Below are positions 23,218 to 31,889 of a DNA stretch of 64,000 nucleotides, one piece after another. The position numbers and the translations under genes are program-made. The stretch comes from Herpetosiphon gulosus (GTDB lineage: Bacteria; Chloroflexota; Chloroflexia; Chloroflexales; Herpetosiphonaceae): contig NZ_BAABRU010000013.1 of the NCBI RefSeq assembly GCF_039545135.1, forward strand, positions 124,001 through 188,000, read 5' to 3'. Within the stretch, counting starts at the first letter, position 1. Each line of letters opens with the position of its first letter. Under the pieces are notes generated by a model, which did not search any database, was not told the origin of the DNA, and saw only the letters and a program-made list of their open reading frames with translations.

Positions 23218-25085
23218 GTAACCCAACCAATGCACCAGCTCAACCAACATGGAGTGGCAGCAGCGAGCAGCAAACGCTGGCCGAGCGTGCCTTCAATGTG
23301 ATGATGCTGCAAAGTGCCTTTTTTCCCGAAAATGTTCCGGTTCGCCAAACTGTAGCCAATCTGGCCGCATTTATTGCTAGCCAAGATGGGGTTGATGCAA
23401 GCGCACTAGAATCAACCATCAGCGCCGCGCTTGAAGCCAATAGTCAAATTTTTCGGCGGATTGACGATGGCGAACGTGTGGTTTATGCCACTACCCGTCT
23501 CGGCTACTATACCGAACCGCAAATTGATACACGCCATACCTTTGCCAAACGGCTACACGAGCCAGAAAATCCCTTGCCAATCGATGATTTGAGTGTGGTG
23601 ATTACCCGTACTCGCCCAGCTCTAACCACGATTGAGCCAGTTTTTATCTCGGATTACTGGCAACAACGCTCACCAACGACTGGCGAAGAAGGCGAAATTA
23701 TCAACGTTGCGCCTATTTCCAGCAGCAGCGATGCTGAGCTTGATGAAGCCTTCGAGGATGACGTTGAACCAGTTGCCGTAGCACCGGTTGCGGTTGCTCC
23801 TGCAGCAGTGGTTGAAGCCCCAACTCCAGTTGTGGCAGCTAATTCAACCACCTTGGTCTTGCCTGGTGGTGCTGCACTCGATTTTGCTCAATCGGTCGAA
23901 AATATTTTGGCCGTCCATGGCAGCACAATCCAAGCAGCGTTATCCACAGCAATCGATAACGACCCACTGCGCCGGATTGTAGCCTTTGGCGATGAATATT
24001 TTGCTGAAGAAAATATCCCAACGCTCAGCAAAGGCGATCTGCGCCGCATTCGCGAGTATATCGTGGAGCAAGGCGAGCCAATGCCCGATACCTCAATTCT
24101 GAGCGATGTCTATTATCGAAATCCCCGCGATAACGATTATGTAACCTTCCGCTTTGCTTTGAACTATCGGCTGAATCGCGAAAAAGATTTTGAGTTTGTT
24201 GGGGTGCAAGGTGCACGCTTGTGGAGCGCCAAGGGCTTACCAGCTGTTGGTACCAAACGCTTGAAAACCAGCGAGCTTGGTCAGTTTTATAGCTTCCTCG
24301 AAGAAACTCCCCAGTTCGATGATAGCTTGAAGCAAACCAGCCCCGATGATATCAAGCAAAATCGCCAATTGAGCCGCTTCCTGAGCTTCTTTGAATGGGA
24401 ATATGGCGTGTTGCCCTACGATGCAGCAATGAAGGCGCTCTTGCCCCAACCATTGTTGCCCGAACAACGCACCGCCATTTTGCGGATCGAATCACCACAG
24501 CACTATAGTTTCTATTTGGCTGAATTGCGCTACCCAACCGCCAACCGCGGTGGTTGGTTGCATGGCCTCGAAGATTTCTTCAAGGAACATTTGGTGCCAG
24601 GTGCGTTGATTACGCTCTCGGCGACCGATGACCCAAGTGTTTGGACGCTTCAATACGAAGAAACCAGCGGCGCTGATGTGAAGTTGTTGCAACAAGACGA
24701 TAAAAAAGGCCGCTATGCCTTTGTTAAACACACCTTCTACTGCGATGCTGACAACGATTTGATTGCTAGCCAAGATCGCTTGCCACGGCTCAAGAACATG
24801 AAGGTGCTGACTCCAGGCGAACGCCGCCGCTTAGCCACAACCGCTGGCTATGTCTTGGAGCAAGTTGGCCAACCTCGCCCAGGCGATCGAGCTGGCTTCG
24901 AGCTAAGCATCGACGATCTGTTCTTGGGAGTCAATGTCCAACGCCCTGCAACACGCAGCTATTTGCTTGGCGAATTGGCCGAGGAGCAAGATTTCCTCGT
25001 CGAGGAAGCGGCAGTTATCTACTTCCCGCCACCCGAAGATGAAACCAGCGTCGAGAATAAAAACTTCGACCAAGACGACGAATAA
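23214..25085 (+). CDS. Large protein of unknown function with winged-helix-like segments
   Basis: A 623-residue soluble protein that I cannot assign to a named family. Residues about 20-105 (AERAFNVMMLQSAFF...VANLAAFIASQDGVDASALESTISAALEANSQIFRRIDDGERVVYATTRLGYY) have the helix-helix-wing rhythm of HARE-HTH-type winged helices. A second such unit lies at about 275-340 (KGDLRRIREYIVEQGEPM...FRFALNYRLNREKDFEFVGVQGARLW). Between them is an Ala/Val/Pro-rich linker (EPVAVAPVAVAPAAVVEAP). The C-terminal half (PQHYSFYLAELRYPTANRGGWLHGLEDFF, GALITLSATDDPSVWTLQYEE) is alpha/beta, and the tail is acidic. It is coupled to the 52-aa gene and closed by a strong terminator, so the two form one operon. Confidence 0.75.
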   Translation: MSNPTNAPAQPTWSGSSEQQTLAERAFNVMMLQSAFFPENVPVRQTVANLAAFIASQDGVDASALESTISAALEANSQIFRRIDDGERVVYATTRLGYYTEPQIDTRHTFAKRLHEPENPLPIDDLSVVITRTRPALTTIEPVFISDYWQQRSPTTGEEGEIINVAPISSSSDAELDEAFEDDVEPVAVAPVAVAPAAVVEAPTPVVAANSTTLVLPGGAALDFAQSVENILAVHGSTIQAALSTAIDNDPLRRIVAFGDEYFAEENIPTLSKGDLRRIREYIVEQGEPMPDTSILSDVYYRNPRDNDYVTFRFALNYRLNREKDFEFVGVQGARLWSAKGLPAVGTKRLKTSELGQFYSFLEETPQFDDSLKQTSPDDIKQNRQLSRFLSFFEWEYGVLPYDAAMKALLPQPLLPEQRTAILRIESPQHYSFYLAELRYPTANRGGWLHGLEDFFKEHLVPGALITLSATDDPSVWTLQYEETSGADVKLLQQDDKKGRYAFVKHTFYCDADNDLIASQDRLPRLKNMKVLTPGERRRLATTAGYVLEQVGQPRPGDRAGFELSIDDLFLGVNVQRPATRSYLLGELAEEQDFLVEEAAVIYFPPPEDETSVENKNFDQDDE

Positions 25086-25088
25086 AGC

Positions 25089-25123
25089 AAAAACGGCTGA
25101 GGCAACCACCTCAGCCGTTTTTT
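25089..25123 (+). terminator. Rho-independent terminator after the 623-aa gene
   Basis: A 14-bp perfect stem (AAAAACGGCTGAGG / CCTCAGCCGTTTTT) with a 6-base loop and TTTTTT, 4 bases after the stop. It is symmetrical enough to serve the convergent GHMP kinase gene as well. Confidence 0.92.
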
Positions 25124-25135
25124 GATCGCTCACGA

Positions 25136-26146
25136 TTAATCGTCTTCTTCAACGCTCCAAGCATGTACGCCTTGTTTGGTAAACGAGAAGGGTCTCACAG
25201 TCACGCCTGCTTCAATCAAGGCTGCTTCGAGTTGCAGGCGTTTGCTGAATGGCACGCAGAAACACATAAAGCCACCGCCACCAGCACCCGACAACTTGCC
25301 ACCCCAGGCCCCTTGGCGCAAGGCTAAATCATAAATTTCGTTGACGATTGGTGGCGCAATATGCGGCGAGAAGGCTTTTTTAATTTCCCAAGCATGGTGC
25401 AAGAGCTTGCCAAATTCTTTGATCTGGCCACGCCGCAAGAGCTTGGCCCCTTCATCAACCATGGCTTTGGTTTCATCATGCAAACGCAACGTTTCACCCT
25501 CAGTTACCCGCCGCACTTGGTCTTGCACCAAATTATGAGTCAGCAGTTTGCGATCACGCACATAACCAATAATTAAGCACGACTCTAGTTCCAACAAGGC
25601 ATCTTCGCTAGTCGCAACCCGTTCGATGATCACCTGCGAGCCGCCGAAGTGCTGCACAGCCATGCCGCCAAATACTGCGGTATATTGGTCTTGGCGACCG
25701 CCTGGAATGCCCAAATCGACTCGTTCGATGCGATAGGCCAGCTCGGCCATTTCGTAGGCATCAAGTTTGAGATGATAAGCCGTATCGAGCAATTTGAGCA
25801 TACTGACCACCAAGGCCGAGGAAGAGCCTAAGCCTGAACCTGGTGGCACATCGCTGAACATGGTAATTTCCACGCCGTTGATCTCAGGGTGAGCATCGAT
25901 TACTGCTTGGGGCAATGAGAGCTTGCCATCCCACTCACGTCCAGTTACCGCCCGACTAACGGCACTCAGATCAAGCGAGCGAATCGTAATTCCAGGCTGA
26001 TCGATCGGCTTGAGCATACAGCGCACATATTTATCAATCGTACAATTGAGCACCTTGCCGCCATGTTCTTCGGCATAGGGGCTAACATCAGTACCCCCGC
26101 CGAAAAAACCAATCCGCATTGGTGCTTTGGCTTTAAACAATTTCAC
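25136..26146 (-). CDS. GHMP-family sugar kinase (HddA-like)
   Basis: A 336-residue GHMP kinase. It begins KAKAPMRIGFFGGGTDVSPYAEEHGGKVLN, has the ATP motif DVPPGSGLGSSSALVVSMLKLL, then ERVDLGIPGGRQDQYTAVFGG and the C-terminal GKLSGAGGGGFMCFCV. The pattern GGGTD plus GGRQDQY matches D-glycero-alpha-D-manno-heptose 7-phosphate kinases and related hexose-1-kinases that feed S-layer or cell-surface glycans. GTG 26146 is used, with AAGGAG 6 bases upstream. No GmhA/GmhB/HddC partner genes lie nearby, so the exact sugar is not settled. Confidence 0.88.
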   Translation of the reverse strand: MKLFKAKAPMRIGFFGGGTDVSPYAEEHGGKVLNCTIDKYVRCMLKPIDQPGITIRSLDLSAVSRAVTGREWDGKLSLPQAVIDAHPEINGVEITMFSDVPPGSGLGSSSALVVSMLKLLDTAYHLKLDAYEMAELAYRIERVDLGIPGGRQDQYTAVFGGMAVQHFGGSQVIIERVATSEDALLELESCLIIGYVRDRKLLTHNLVQDQVRRVTEGETLRLHDETKAMVDEGAKLLRRGQIKEFGKLLHHAWEIKKAFSPHIAPPIVNEIYDLALRQGAWGGKLSGAGGGGFMCFCVPFSKRLQLEAALIEAGVTVRPFSFTKQGVHAWSVEEDD

Positions 26147-26211
26147 ACGCTACTCCTTGAGCCATGCCAGAACCGAGCGGCATAGCGATGAGGGTTGGTT
26201 ATTGGCACAAC

Positions 26212-26236
26212 AAAACGCCATCGCAAGCAATGGCGC
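26212..26236 (-). terminator. Terminator between DinB-like and GHMP kinase genes
   Basis: On the minus strand CGCCATTG, loop, CGATGGCG followed by TTTTG. It lies 44-68 bases after the DinB-like stop. A second small stem, GCAGATT/AATCTGC, lies just before it. Confidence 0.6.
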
Positions 26237-26279
26237 TTCATGGTAGCAGATTTTGGCAATCTGCAAATTTATTTGGCAA

Positions 26280-26738
26280 TTAGCGTAAGCGTTTAGCCTC
26301 GTTTAAGCCGTGTGAATAGAGATATTGCAGCCATGTGCGGGCATTCCACGCACCAAAATCGTTGTGTTCAACCACGTCGCTAGCTGGTTGTTCAAGTGCA
26401 AAGCGTTTGGCTAAGGCAATCGTTTCTTGGCGGGTTGCCTTAAAATCTGCCAACAGCTGTGGCCATGAACGATCCTCAGCTGGTGCGTAGACATCGTATT
26501 CGTCACGACTAAATGGCTCGCCAAAACATACTTTGAGCCGTTGTGCTCCCCAACGTTCGATACCTACGATATGGCGCAATTGTTGGCGATTTTCAGGCAG
26601 ATCGGCAGCCTGATTGGCTCGCTGCTCAATTGTCGTGCCACTTTCGGTCAAAAGCTTCTCATAATCACCATACGAACGCTGCTTGGCCGGACGGATGAAG
26701 AAGAAATAGGAGACCAACTTCAGAATCAAATTTCGCAT
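26280..26738 (-). CDS. DinB/YfiT-like four-helix protein
   Basis: A 152-residue protein resembling the DinB superfamily of metal-binding four-helix bundles. Features are RQQLRHIVGIERWGAQRLKVCFG (first candidate metal His), SWPQLLADFKATRQETIALAKRF, and the C-terminal EHNDFGAWNARTWLQYLYSHGLNEAKRLR (further His). DinB-like proteins include thiol-S-transferases and many of unknown role. The start ATG follows GAGGG by 4 bases. The N-terminal MRNLILKLVSYFFFIRPAKQ is unusually hydrophobic and may associate with the membrane. Family placement is moderate. Confidence 0.65.
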   Translation of the reverse strand: MRNLILKLVSYFFFIRPAKQRSYGDYEKLLTESGTTIEQRANQAADLPENRQQLRHIVGIERWGAQRLKVCFGEPFSRDEYDVYAPAEDRSWPQLLADFKATRQETIALAKRFALEQPASDVVEHNDFGAWNARTWLQYLYSHGLNEAKRLR

Positions 26739-26810
26739 ATCACCCTCATTTAGATAGGATTTGGGGCTAATAGTAGCTTAAATTTAAGCAAGCAGGATGA
26801 GGTTAACATC

Positions 26811-27115
26811 AAAAGGCAGAAGTCAAAAGGCAAAATAGTAGGGGTCAGGAGTCAGAGGCTAAGTGTCAGGTTAGGTATTGCGCATAGCAGGTAATCAAAT
26901 AAATCTGTGAAATCTGTGGCTAAACATACTTTCGTGGAGCAAATCTTTAACGCAGAGGCGCAGAGTGATGGAGGGGCCAGAGATTGGGGATAAGGGGTCA
27001 GGAAATGCGGGGGTGAAACAGGAAATAACTAGGGCATAGCAGAATAATCACATCCATCTGTGTCAATCTGTGGCGAAAAGCTCAACTTCGTGTCCTTCGT
27101 GGATCAACAGCCAAG
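26811..27115. repeat. Mosaic intergenic repeat region
   Basis: Spacer of AAAAGGCAGAAGTC, GGGGTCAGGAGTCAGAGG, AAATCTGTGGCTAAA, AACGCAGAGGCGCAGAG and TTCGTGTCCTTCGTGG modules. Bases about 26950-27100 repeat 15595-15740 with roughly 85-90% identity by eye, including an exact AGAATAATCACATCCATC stretch. The rest of the gap to 27341 is AT-rich with no visible gene. Confidence 0.8.
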
Positions 27116-27341
27116 CAAATTACGCACCACAATAGTACTTTATGGCTACATCCCCCCTTTGTTTAGGCGGATTATTGAGGCGAATGACGAAATTGTAGGC
27201 TATAAGCCACTAAAACGACGAAAAAATTCGACTTATTGATTAAAATGTTGGAATTGGAGCTTAAATGGGTGATTTATTAAAATTTTTTGATGACACATAC
27301 GGGGGAAGCAGGGTGCTATCAAGCTATGGACTGTCGCTTGA

Positions 27342-27370
27342 TTGAATCAGTGGAAGAAGCTTGGTATGAT
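27342..27370 (+). promoter_or_regulatory. Sigma-70 type promoter of the candidate ncRNA
   Basis: TTGAAT, exactly 17 bases, then TATGAT. Predicted transcription start is near 27377. No protein gene begins downstream on this strand before the terminator at 27621. Confidence 0.6.
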
Positions 27371-27650
27371 ACTTCCAGAGTAATCGAACTGAACATCGTA
27401 GTCGCCCAGCAACCTAGCATTGTCGTAGTACACATCATCGCACATCGTCGCACCAACCAAACTCGTTGCAGCACTCATCGCACTACTACATTACAACACG
27501 ACATTCCAGCACGTTGTCGCATCGTCCTAGCTCATTGCACTCGACATCGCACTACCATCGCACATCGCAGCCTTTCAGTTTGATGCTCGACCATTCTCAA
27601 TCTGGGACTTCCAGAGTAAGCCGAGGCGGCATTTACCGCCTCGGTTTTTT
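27371..27650 (+). ncRNA. Candidate small RNA, about 270 nt
   Basis: A promoter (27342-27370) and a Rho-independent terminator (27621-27650) on the same strand enclose a region with no convincing gene. A 98-codon frame through it has repeat-like His/Arg/Thr composition and no ribosome site. The body is poor in G and contains CATCGCAC four times plus CATCGTCGCA variants. It is bounded by exact 13-bp direct repeats ACTTCCAGAGTAA at 27371-27383 and 27607-27619. It matches no RNA family I know (not 6S, tmRNA, SRP or RNase P). The alternative is a 236-bp insertion that duplicated its target between a promoter and its terminator. Confidence 0.5.
27621..27650 (+). terminator. Rho-independent terminator
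   Basis: CCGAGGCGG / CCGCCTCGG perfect 9-bp stem, CATTTA loop, followed by TTTTTT on the + strand only. It therefore ends a + strand transcript and not the convergent SDR gene. Confidence 0.88.
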
Positions 27651-27655
27651 GTTGG

Positions 27656-28357
27656 CTATAATTTACCCACCACATGGCCAATACTGATCTCGTCGATCAG
27701 CACATGGCTTGGTTGGTTCAAAATATGGGCGACCATGTTGGCAACTTCGCTTGCTTGCAGCATATTCTGGCGGTTCCAACTGCCTGCCACGTCGTTCCAT
27801 AAGGCAGTATCGACTGCCGCCGAAACCACTGCCGTCACTCGTACTCCCTGCGGGCGTAGCTCCTCGCGTAACGCTTGTAAAAAGCCCATCAAGCCAAATT
27901 TGCTAGCCGAATAGGCTGCCCAGCCAGGAAAGCCACTTTTGCCAGCAATTGACGAAATCGCAATAATTTGGCTGCCAACCTTGAGATAGGGCAAGGCCGC
28001 TTGACATGCCAAAAAGCTGGCAGTTAAATTAACATCCAATGATTGTTGCCATTGCTGTAAATTTAACGCACTAACGCTGGCCACGTGAGCCACACCAGCC
28101 GCCAAAATCAGCCCATTGATTTGGCCTTGGCCTGCTTGCTGAGCCAGCTCAATTGCCTGTTGCACAACCGTCGGATCGCTGGCATTGCCGACCACAACCT
28201 GAGCCGTACCACCAGCCGATTGAATTTCGGTGGCAACCGCTTGCAATTCGGCTGCGCTGCGAGCGAGCAAAATCAAATGGTTATTGGCGGCGCAGGCTAA
28301 GGCGATTGCGCGGCCAATTCCACGGCCTGCCCCGGTAATCACAATTGTTTTAGTCAT
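27656..28357 (-). CDS. Short-chain dehydrogenase, probable sepiapterin reductase-type enzyme
   Basis: A 233-residue SDR with the NAD(P) loop [14 protein letters not shown], an Arg after strand 2 ([14 protein letters not shown] preference), LILAAGVAH (NNAG-like) and catalytic IAISSIAG...YSASK. ATG 28357 is used: it overlaps the folE stop by 8 bases (ATGACTAA), showing tight coupling; an upstream start inside folE is unlikely. Third gene of an operon with a double PTPS gene and folE, so the natural reading is reduction of 6-pyruvoyltetrahydropterin to tetrahydrobiopterin. The SDR family is broad, so the specific activity is inferred from context. Confidence 0.82.
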   Translation of the reverse strand: MTKTIVITGAGRGIGRAIALACAANNHLILLARSAAELQAVATEIQSAGGTAQVVVGNASDPTVVQQAIELAQQAGQGQINGLILAAGVAHVASVSALNLQQWQQSLDVNLTASFLACQAALPYLKVGSQIIAISSIAGKSGFPGWAAYSASKFGLMGFLQALREELRPQGVRVTAVVSAAVDTALWNDVAGSWNRQNMLQASEVANMVAHILNQPSHVLIDEISIGHVVGKL

Positions 28358-28970
28358 CGGAAAAATTCGCTGTGATATGACCCATAAATTCAGCGCGAAT
28401 TTGGGGATCGGTTTTAAACACACCTTGTAATGATTGGGTGATCATGCGAGCATTGGCTTTTTTGACCCCACGAATCATCGAGCACATATGCGCACCTTGC
28501 ACTACTACCGCCACACCGCTCGCATCGATCGTTTGCGCCACAAAATCAGCAATCTCGCGGGTCAGGCGTTCTTGCACTTGCAAACGTTTAGCGAACATAT
28601 CGACAATCCGGGGGATTTTTGAAAGCCCAAGCACTTTGCCATTTGGTACATAAGCAACGTGGGCTTTGCCCCAAAATGGCAGCATATGATGCTCACAGAG
28701 CGACGAAAACTCAATATCCCGTACTAAGACCATTTCGTTATATTCGACCGTAAAAATGGCATCGTTAATCAATGCCACCGGATCAGTATGATAACCAGCG
28801 GTCAGCTCGCTAAACATTTTGGCAACCCGATGTGGGGTGCGTTGCAAGCCCTCACGATCAACATCCTCGCCGAGACCTTCGAGAATGGTTCGCACGGCGG
28901 CTTCCATATCTTCGCGTACTGCTGGTGCTGAGTTACCATTGAGTCCATTGCCAGAGTAAATAAGCGTCAT
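28350..28970 (-). CDS. folE: GTP cyclohydrolase I
   Basis: A 206-residue type IA GTP cyclohydrolase, which opens GTP to 7,8-dihydroneopterin triphosphate. Visible are [14 protein letters not shown], the zinc and active-site segment [20 protein letters not shown] (Cys, His), [19 protein letters not shown] and [13 protein letters not shown] (second zinc Cys). ATG 28970 is preferred to 28979 because AAGG lies directly against the latter. It is sandwiched between a double PTPS gene (62 bp upstream) and an SDR (8-bp overlap), which points to tetrahydrobiopterin rather than folate as the main end product. Confidence 0.96.
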   Translation of the reverse strand: MTLIYSGNGLNGNSAPAVREDMEAAVRTILEGLGEDVDREGLQRTPHRVAKMFSELTAGYHTDPVALINDAIFTVEYNEMVLVRDIEFSSLCEHHMLPFWGKAHVAYVPNGKVLGLSKIPRIVDMFAKRLQVQERLTREIADFVAQTIDASGVAVVVQGAHMCSMIRGVKKANARMITQSLQGVFKTDPQIRAEFMGHITANFSDD

Positions 28971-29032
28971 CTGATCCATCCTTTTTCATTAGTAGTTCCA
29001 GAACCTCATCCACGATCCAGGGTTGCCGCTGC

Positions 29033-29854
29033 TCAATGCTGGCTTAGTGGGTAATCAAACACATTATTGGCGGTTTCCCATAGCCGCAAATGCTTTAATT
29101 GCGAGCCAAATAAGGCTTCGAGGCGTTGCCACAGCACCACCACAATATTTTCAGCAGTTGAGGGCTGTTCGGCAAATTCGGCAACCTGATAATCAAGATG
29201 ACGATGATCCCAGTTGTCAAGCACACTCTGCACGCGCCGATCCATATCCACCAAATCAATCACCATGCCGGTTTGGGCATCAATTAGGCCATCGACTGTA
29301 ACCTCAAGTTGATAATTATGGCCATGACCATTGGGATTATTACACTTCCCATAGATTTCACGATTGGCCTCATCGGTTAAGCTTTGGGCATGCAAGCGAT
29401 GCGCCGCCGAAAATTCATAGCGCCGATTAAATGTCGCCTGCTGTTGTAGCCCAAAATATTCAGCATACAAATCGCTATTTTCATACAAACGTAATTTAGC
29501 TAAACGTACTCCTTTTGGCAATTGCGGCTCGATCAAGCCCCACAAAACCCGTACCAGATTTTCGGTCGTCGGAATCACTTCACGAAAGTAGGGGGTATCC
29601 TCATTGAGATGTTTATGATCAAACTGGTCTAACACCGTGGTTACCAGGCGCTTCAACTCAACCATATTCATAACCATCCCAGTGATCGGGTCAACTGCAC
29701 CAGCAACCGTCACAAATAACTCGTAGTTGTGACCATGACCATAGCGATTGGTACATTTGCCGAACACCGCCTCATTTTGTTCTAGGCTCCATTCCTCGCG
29801 CCAATAGCGATGCGAAGCCGAAAAATTAAAGCGCCGTGTTGCAAAAACATCCAT
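29033..29854 (-). CDS. Tandem-domain 6-pyruvoyltetrahydropterin synthase
   Basis: A 273-residue protein made of two complete PTPS/QueD domains. Domain 1 has FSASHRY, CTNRYGHGHNYE, FDHKHLNED, TTENLVRVLW and LRLYEN; domain 2 has FSAAHRL, CNNPNGHGHNYQ, WDHRHLDYQ, STAENIVVVLW and LRLWET. Both keep the zinc His residues, the catalytic Cys in C-x5-HGH spacing (the spacing linked to biopterin-type PTPS rather than QueD), the Asp-His pair and the final Glu. Normal PTPS is one domain of 120-145 aa, so this is a head-to-tail fusion that could form one half of the hexamer interface internally. ATG 29854 follows AAGGA; a TTG at 29860 is also possible. First gene of the pterin operon. Confidence 0.92.
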   Translation of the reverse strand: MDVFATRRFNFSASHRYWREEWSLEQNEAVFGKCTNRYGHGHNYELFVTVAGAVDPITGMVMNMVELKRLVTTVLDQFDHKHLNEDTPYFREVIPTTENLVRVLWGLIEPQLPKGVRLAKLRLYENSDLYAEYFGLQQQATFNRRYEFSAAHRLHAQSLTDEANREIYGKCNNPNGHGHNYQLEVTVDGLIDAQTGMVIDLVDMDRRVQSVLDNWDHRHLDYQVAEFAEQPSTAENIVVVLWQRLEALFGSQLKHLRLWETANNVFDYPLSQH

Positions 29855-29964
29855 GGGCAATTCATCCTTATTTTAACTACCAATCCCCCAGCTAACGATC
29901 ATGTAGTTTTTATTATGCCATTGAAATTCATACGTCTCAATCTTTTTTAAGGATGAACTTGTCA

Positions 29965-30225
29965 ATAGAGGGATGCGGGGCCAGTAGTCAGGGATCAGTT
30001 TTTGAAACCGCAAAGGAAAAGCATTGATCCACTAAGGACACGAAGTAACACAAAGGGCCGAAACCGCGAAGCACACGAAGATCGCGAAGGCTGTTTATTC
30101 CAAAGCCCTGGCCCCTGATAGCTGACCTCTCGTCTTGCTCTGCGCCGTTGCGTTAAAAGCCTGAACCCTGATCCCTCGCCCCTCGTCCTACACGATGTTC
30201 TATGTTCTGCGTTCCTATGTTAAAC
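29965..30225. repeat. Mosaic intergenic repeat region
   Basis: Spacer between the divergent PTPS and guaA genes, with GGCCAGTAGTCAGGGATCAG, GATCCACTAAGGACACGAAG, CGAAGATCGCGAAGG, CGCCGTTGCGTTAAA and ATGTTCTATGTTCTGCG modules. A possible guaA -10 region (GTTAAACT) follows the last module. Confidence 0.75.
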
Positions 30226-30286
30226 TAGCCGCATCGTATGCTCAACCAAAATAACAACGCCGTTGTTGTGCCAAATTGAGGAAACA

Positions 30287-31831
30287 ATGACACAGAATGA
30301 AGCAATTGTGGTGCTTGATTATGGCTCACAATATAGTCAGTTGATTGTGCGGCGGGTTCGTGAAGCGGGCGTTTATAGCGAATTAGTGCGGTTCGATGCC
30401 GACGAGTCCACGGTTGCTGCGCTCAACCCCAAGGGTATCATTCTTTCGGGTGGGCCGAATAGCGTTTATGCCGAGGGTGCGCCGCAACTACCAGCATGGG
30501 TTTTGGCCAGCAACCTGCCTGTGTTGGGCATTTGCTATGGTTTGCAATTGCAGGCCCATCATTTGGGCGGCAAAGTCGAGCCTTCCAACGACCGCGAATT
30601 TGGTCATGCGGTGATTACGATTACCGCTGAATCGCCACTATTGGCCGATATTCCAACTGAACATTCGGTTTGGATGAGCCACGGCGATCGTTTGGAAACT
30701 CTGCCTGCTGGCTGGCATCCAATCGCGGTTAGCCCCAACTCGCCCTATGCTGCGGCTGCCGATGAAGCTCGGCGCTGGTATGGCTTGCAATTTCACCCTG
30801 AAGTCGTGCACTCACCCTATGGCAAGCAAGTGTTGCACAATTTTCTCTACCGCATTTGTAAATGTGCTGGTAGTTGGCAGCCCAGCCACTTTATCCAAGA
30901 AGCAGTCGAGCGGATTCAGCAGCAAGCGCCCAGCGGCCAAGTGATTTGTGCGCTCAGCGGTGGGGTTGATTCGGCGGTCGCCGCTTTGTTGGCCCACCAA
31001 GCCATTGGCGAACGCTTGACCTGTATTTTTGTCGATAACGGTTTGTTACGGCGTGGCGAGGCCGAGCAAGTTTCACGCACCTTCCGCGATCACTTCCAGA
31101 TCGAATTGATTACGGTTGATGCTGCTGAAGAATTTTTGGCAGCGCTGGCAGGTGTGACCGATCCTGAGCAAAAACGCAAGATCATCGGCGAAAAATTTAT
31201 TCGAATTTTCGAGCGCGAAGCCCGCAACCTCGATGATGCGGCCTATTTGGTGCAAGGCACGCTCTATCCCGATGTGATCGAATCGACAGCGCCAGATCGC
31301 AATGTGGCGGTTAAGATTAAAACGCATCATAACGTTGGCGGCTTGCCCGACGATATGAAATTGAAGGTGATCGAGCCATTACGCATGTTGTTCAAGGATG
31401 AAGTTCGTGCCGCCGGTTTGGCTTTGGGCTTGCCCGAAGATTGGGTTTGGCGACATCCCTTCCCTGGGCCTGGTTTGGCGGTGCGTTTGCTGGGCGCAAT
31501 CAGCTTTGATCGCTTAGAAACCTTGCGCCATGCCGATGCAATTTTCCTTGAAGAATTGCGGGCTGCTGGCTTATATCGCGCCACCCAGCAGGCCTTTGCG
31601 GTGTTGTTGCCAGTGCAAAGTGTTGGGGTGATGGGCGATTATCGTACCTACGCCGATACAATTGCGATTCGTGCGGTCAGCACCGAAGATTTTATGACCG
31701 CCGATTGGGCACGCTTGCCCTATGAATTGTTGGCTAAAGTCTCCAGCCGCATCGTTAATGAGGTGACGGGAGTCAATCGGGTGGTGTATGATATTTCATC
31801 AAAACCACCAGCCACAATCGAATGGGAATAA
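30287..31831 (+). CDS. guaA: GMP synthase (glutamine-hydrolysing)
   Basis: A 514-residue enzyme that converts XMP to GMP with glutamine and ATP. The class I glutaminase half has [10 protein letters not shown] (nucleophile Cys near residue 83) and [10 protein letters not shown] (His/Glu). The synthetase half has the PP-loop [16 protein letters not shown], then [24 protein letters not shown] and the dimerisation tail ending [11 protein letters not shown]. Length is normal. ATG 30287 follows GAGG by 6 bases; an in-frame TTG at 30263 is rejected. It stands alone, followed 58 bp later by a LuxR-type regulator. Confidence 0.97.
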   Translation: MTQNEAIVVLDYGSQYSQLIVRRVREAGVYSELVRFDADESTVAALNPKGIILSGGPNSVYAEGAPQLPAWVLASNLPVLGICYGLQLQAHHLGGKVEPSNDREFGHAVITITAESPLLADIPTEHSVWMSHGDRLETLPAGWHPIAVSPNSPYAAAADEARRWYGLQFHPEVVHSPYGKQVLHNFLYRICKCAGSWQPSHFIQEAVERIQQQAPSGQVICALSGGVDSAVAALLAHQAIGERLTCIFVDNGLLRRGEAEQVSRTFRDHFQIELITVDAAEEFLAALAGVTDPEQKRKIIGEKFIRIFEREARNLDDAAYLVQGTLYPDVIESTAPDRNVAVKIKTHHNVGGLPDDMKLKVIEPLRMLFKDEVRAAGLALGLPEDWVWRHPFPGPGLAVRLLGAISFDRLETLRHADAIFLEELRAAGLYRATQQAFAVLLPVQSVGVMGDYRTYADTIAIRAVSTEDFMTADWARLPYELLAKVSSRIVNEVTGVNRVVYDISSKPPATIEWE

Positions 31832-31853
31832 TCTAAATCATCTTCATTCTAGC

Positions 31854-31889
31854 AGGAGCATCGGCCACTTCGGTGGTCGATGTTGCAAA
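31854..31889 (+). promoter_or_regulatory. Ribosome site separated from start codon by a cUUCGg hairpin
   Basis: AGGAG (31854-31858) is followed directly by a 10-bp stem CATCGGCCAC/GTGGTCGATG closed by an extra-stable C(UUCG)G loop, then TTGCAAA and ATG 31890. Folding brings AGGAG to an effective 7-base spacing from the start. No other Shine-Dalgarno is present before this start. Confidence 0.6.

Noticed and set aside
24492-24773. Minus-strand frame inside the 623-aa gene
   Set aside because: Shadow of the coding strand; no ribosome site or domain.
27287-27583. 98-codon frame over the small RNA candidate
   Set aside because: His/Arg/Thr-rich product of the CATCGCAC repeats, no ribosome site, start lies upstream of the predicted transcription start.
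30263-30286. TTG start for GMP synthase
   Set aside because: ATG 30287 has GAGG at good spacing and begins the conserved glutaminase domain.
31788-31889. N-terminal extension of the LuxR-type regulator overlapping guaA
   Set aside because: The extra residues translate the end of guaA and the hairpin; the MalT-like homology starts at ATG 31890.
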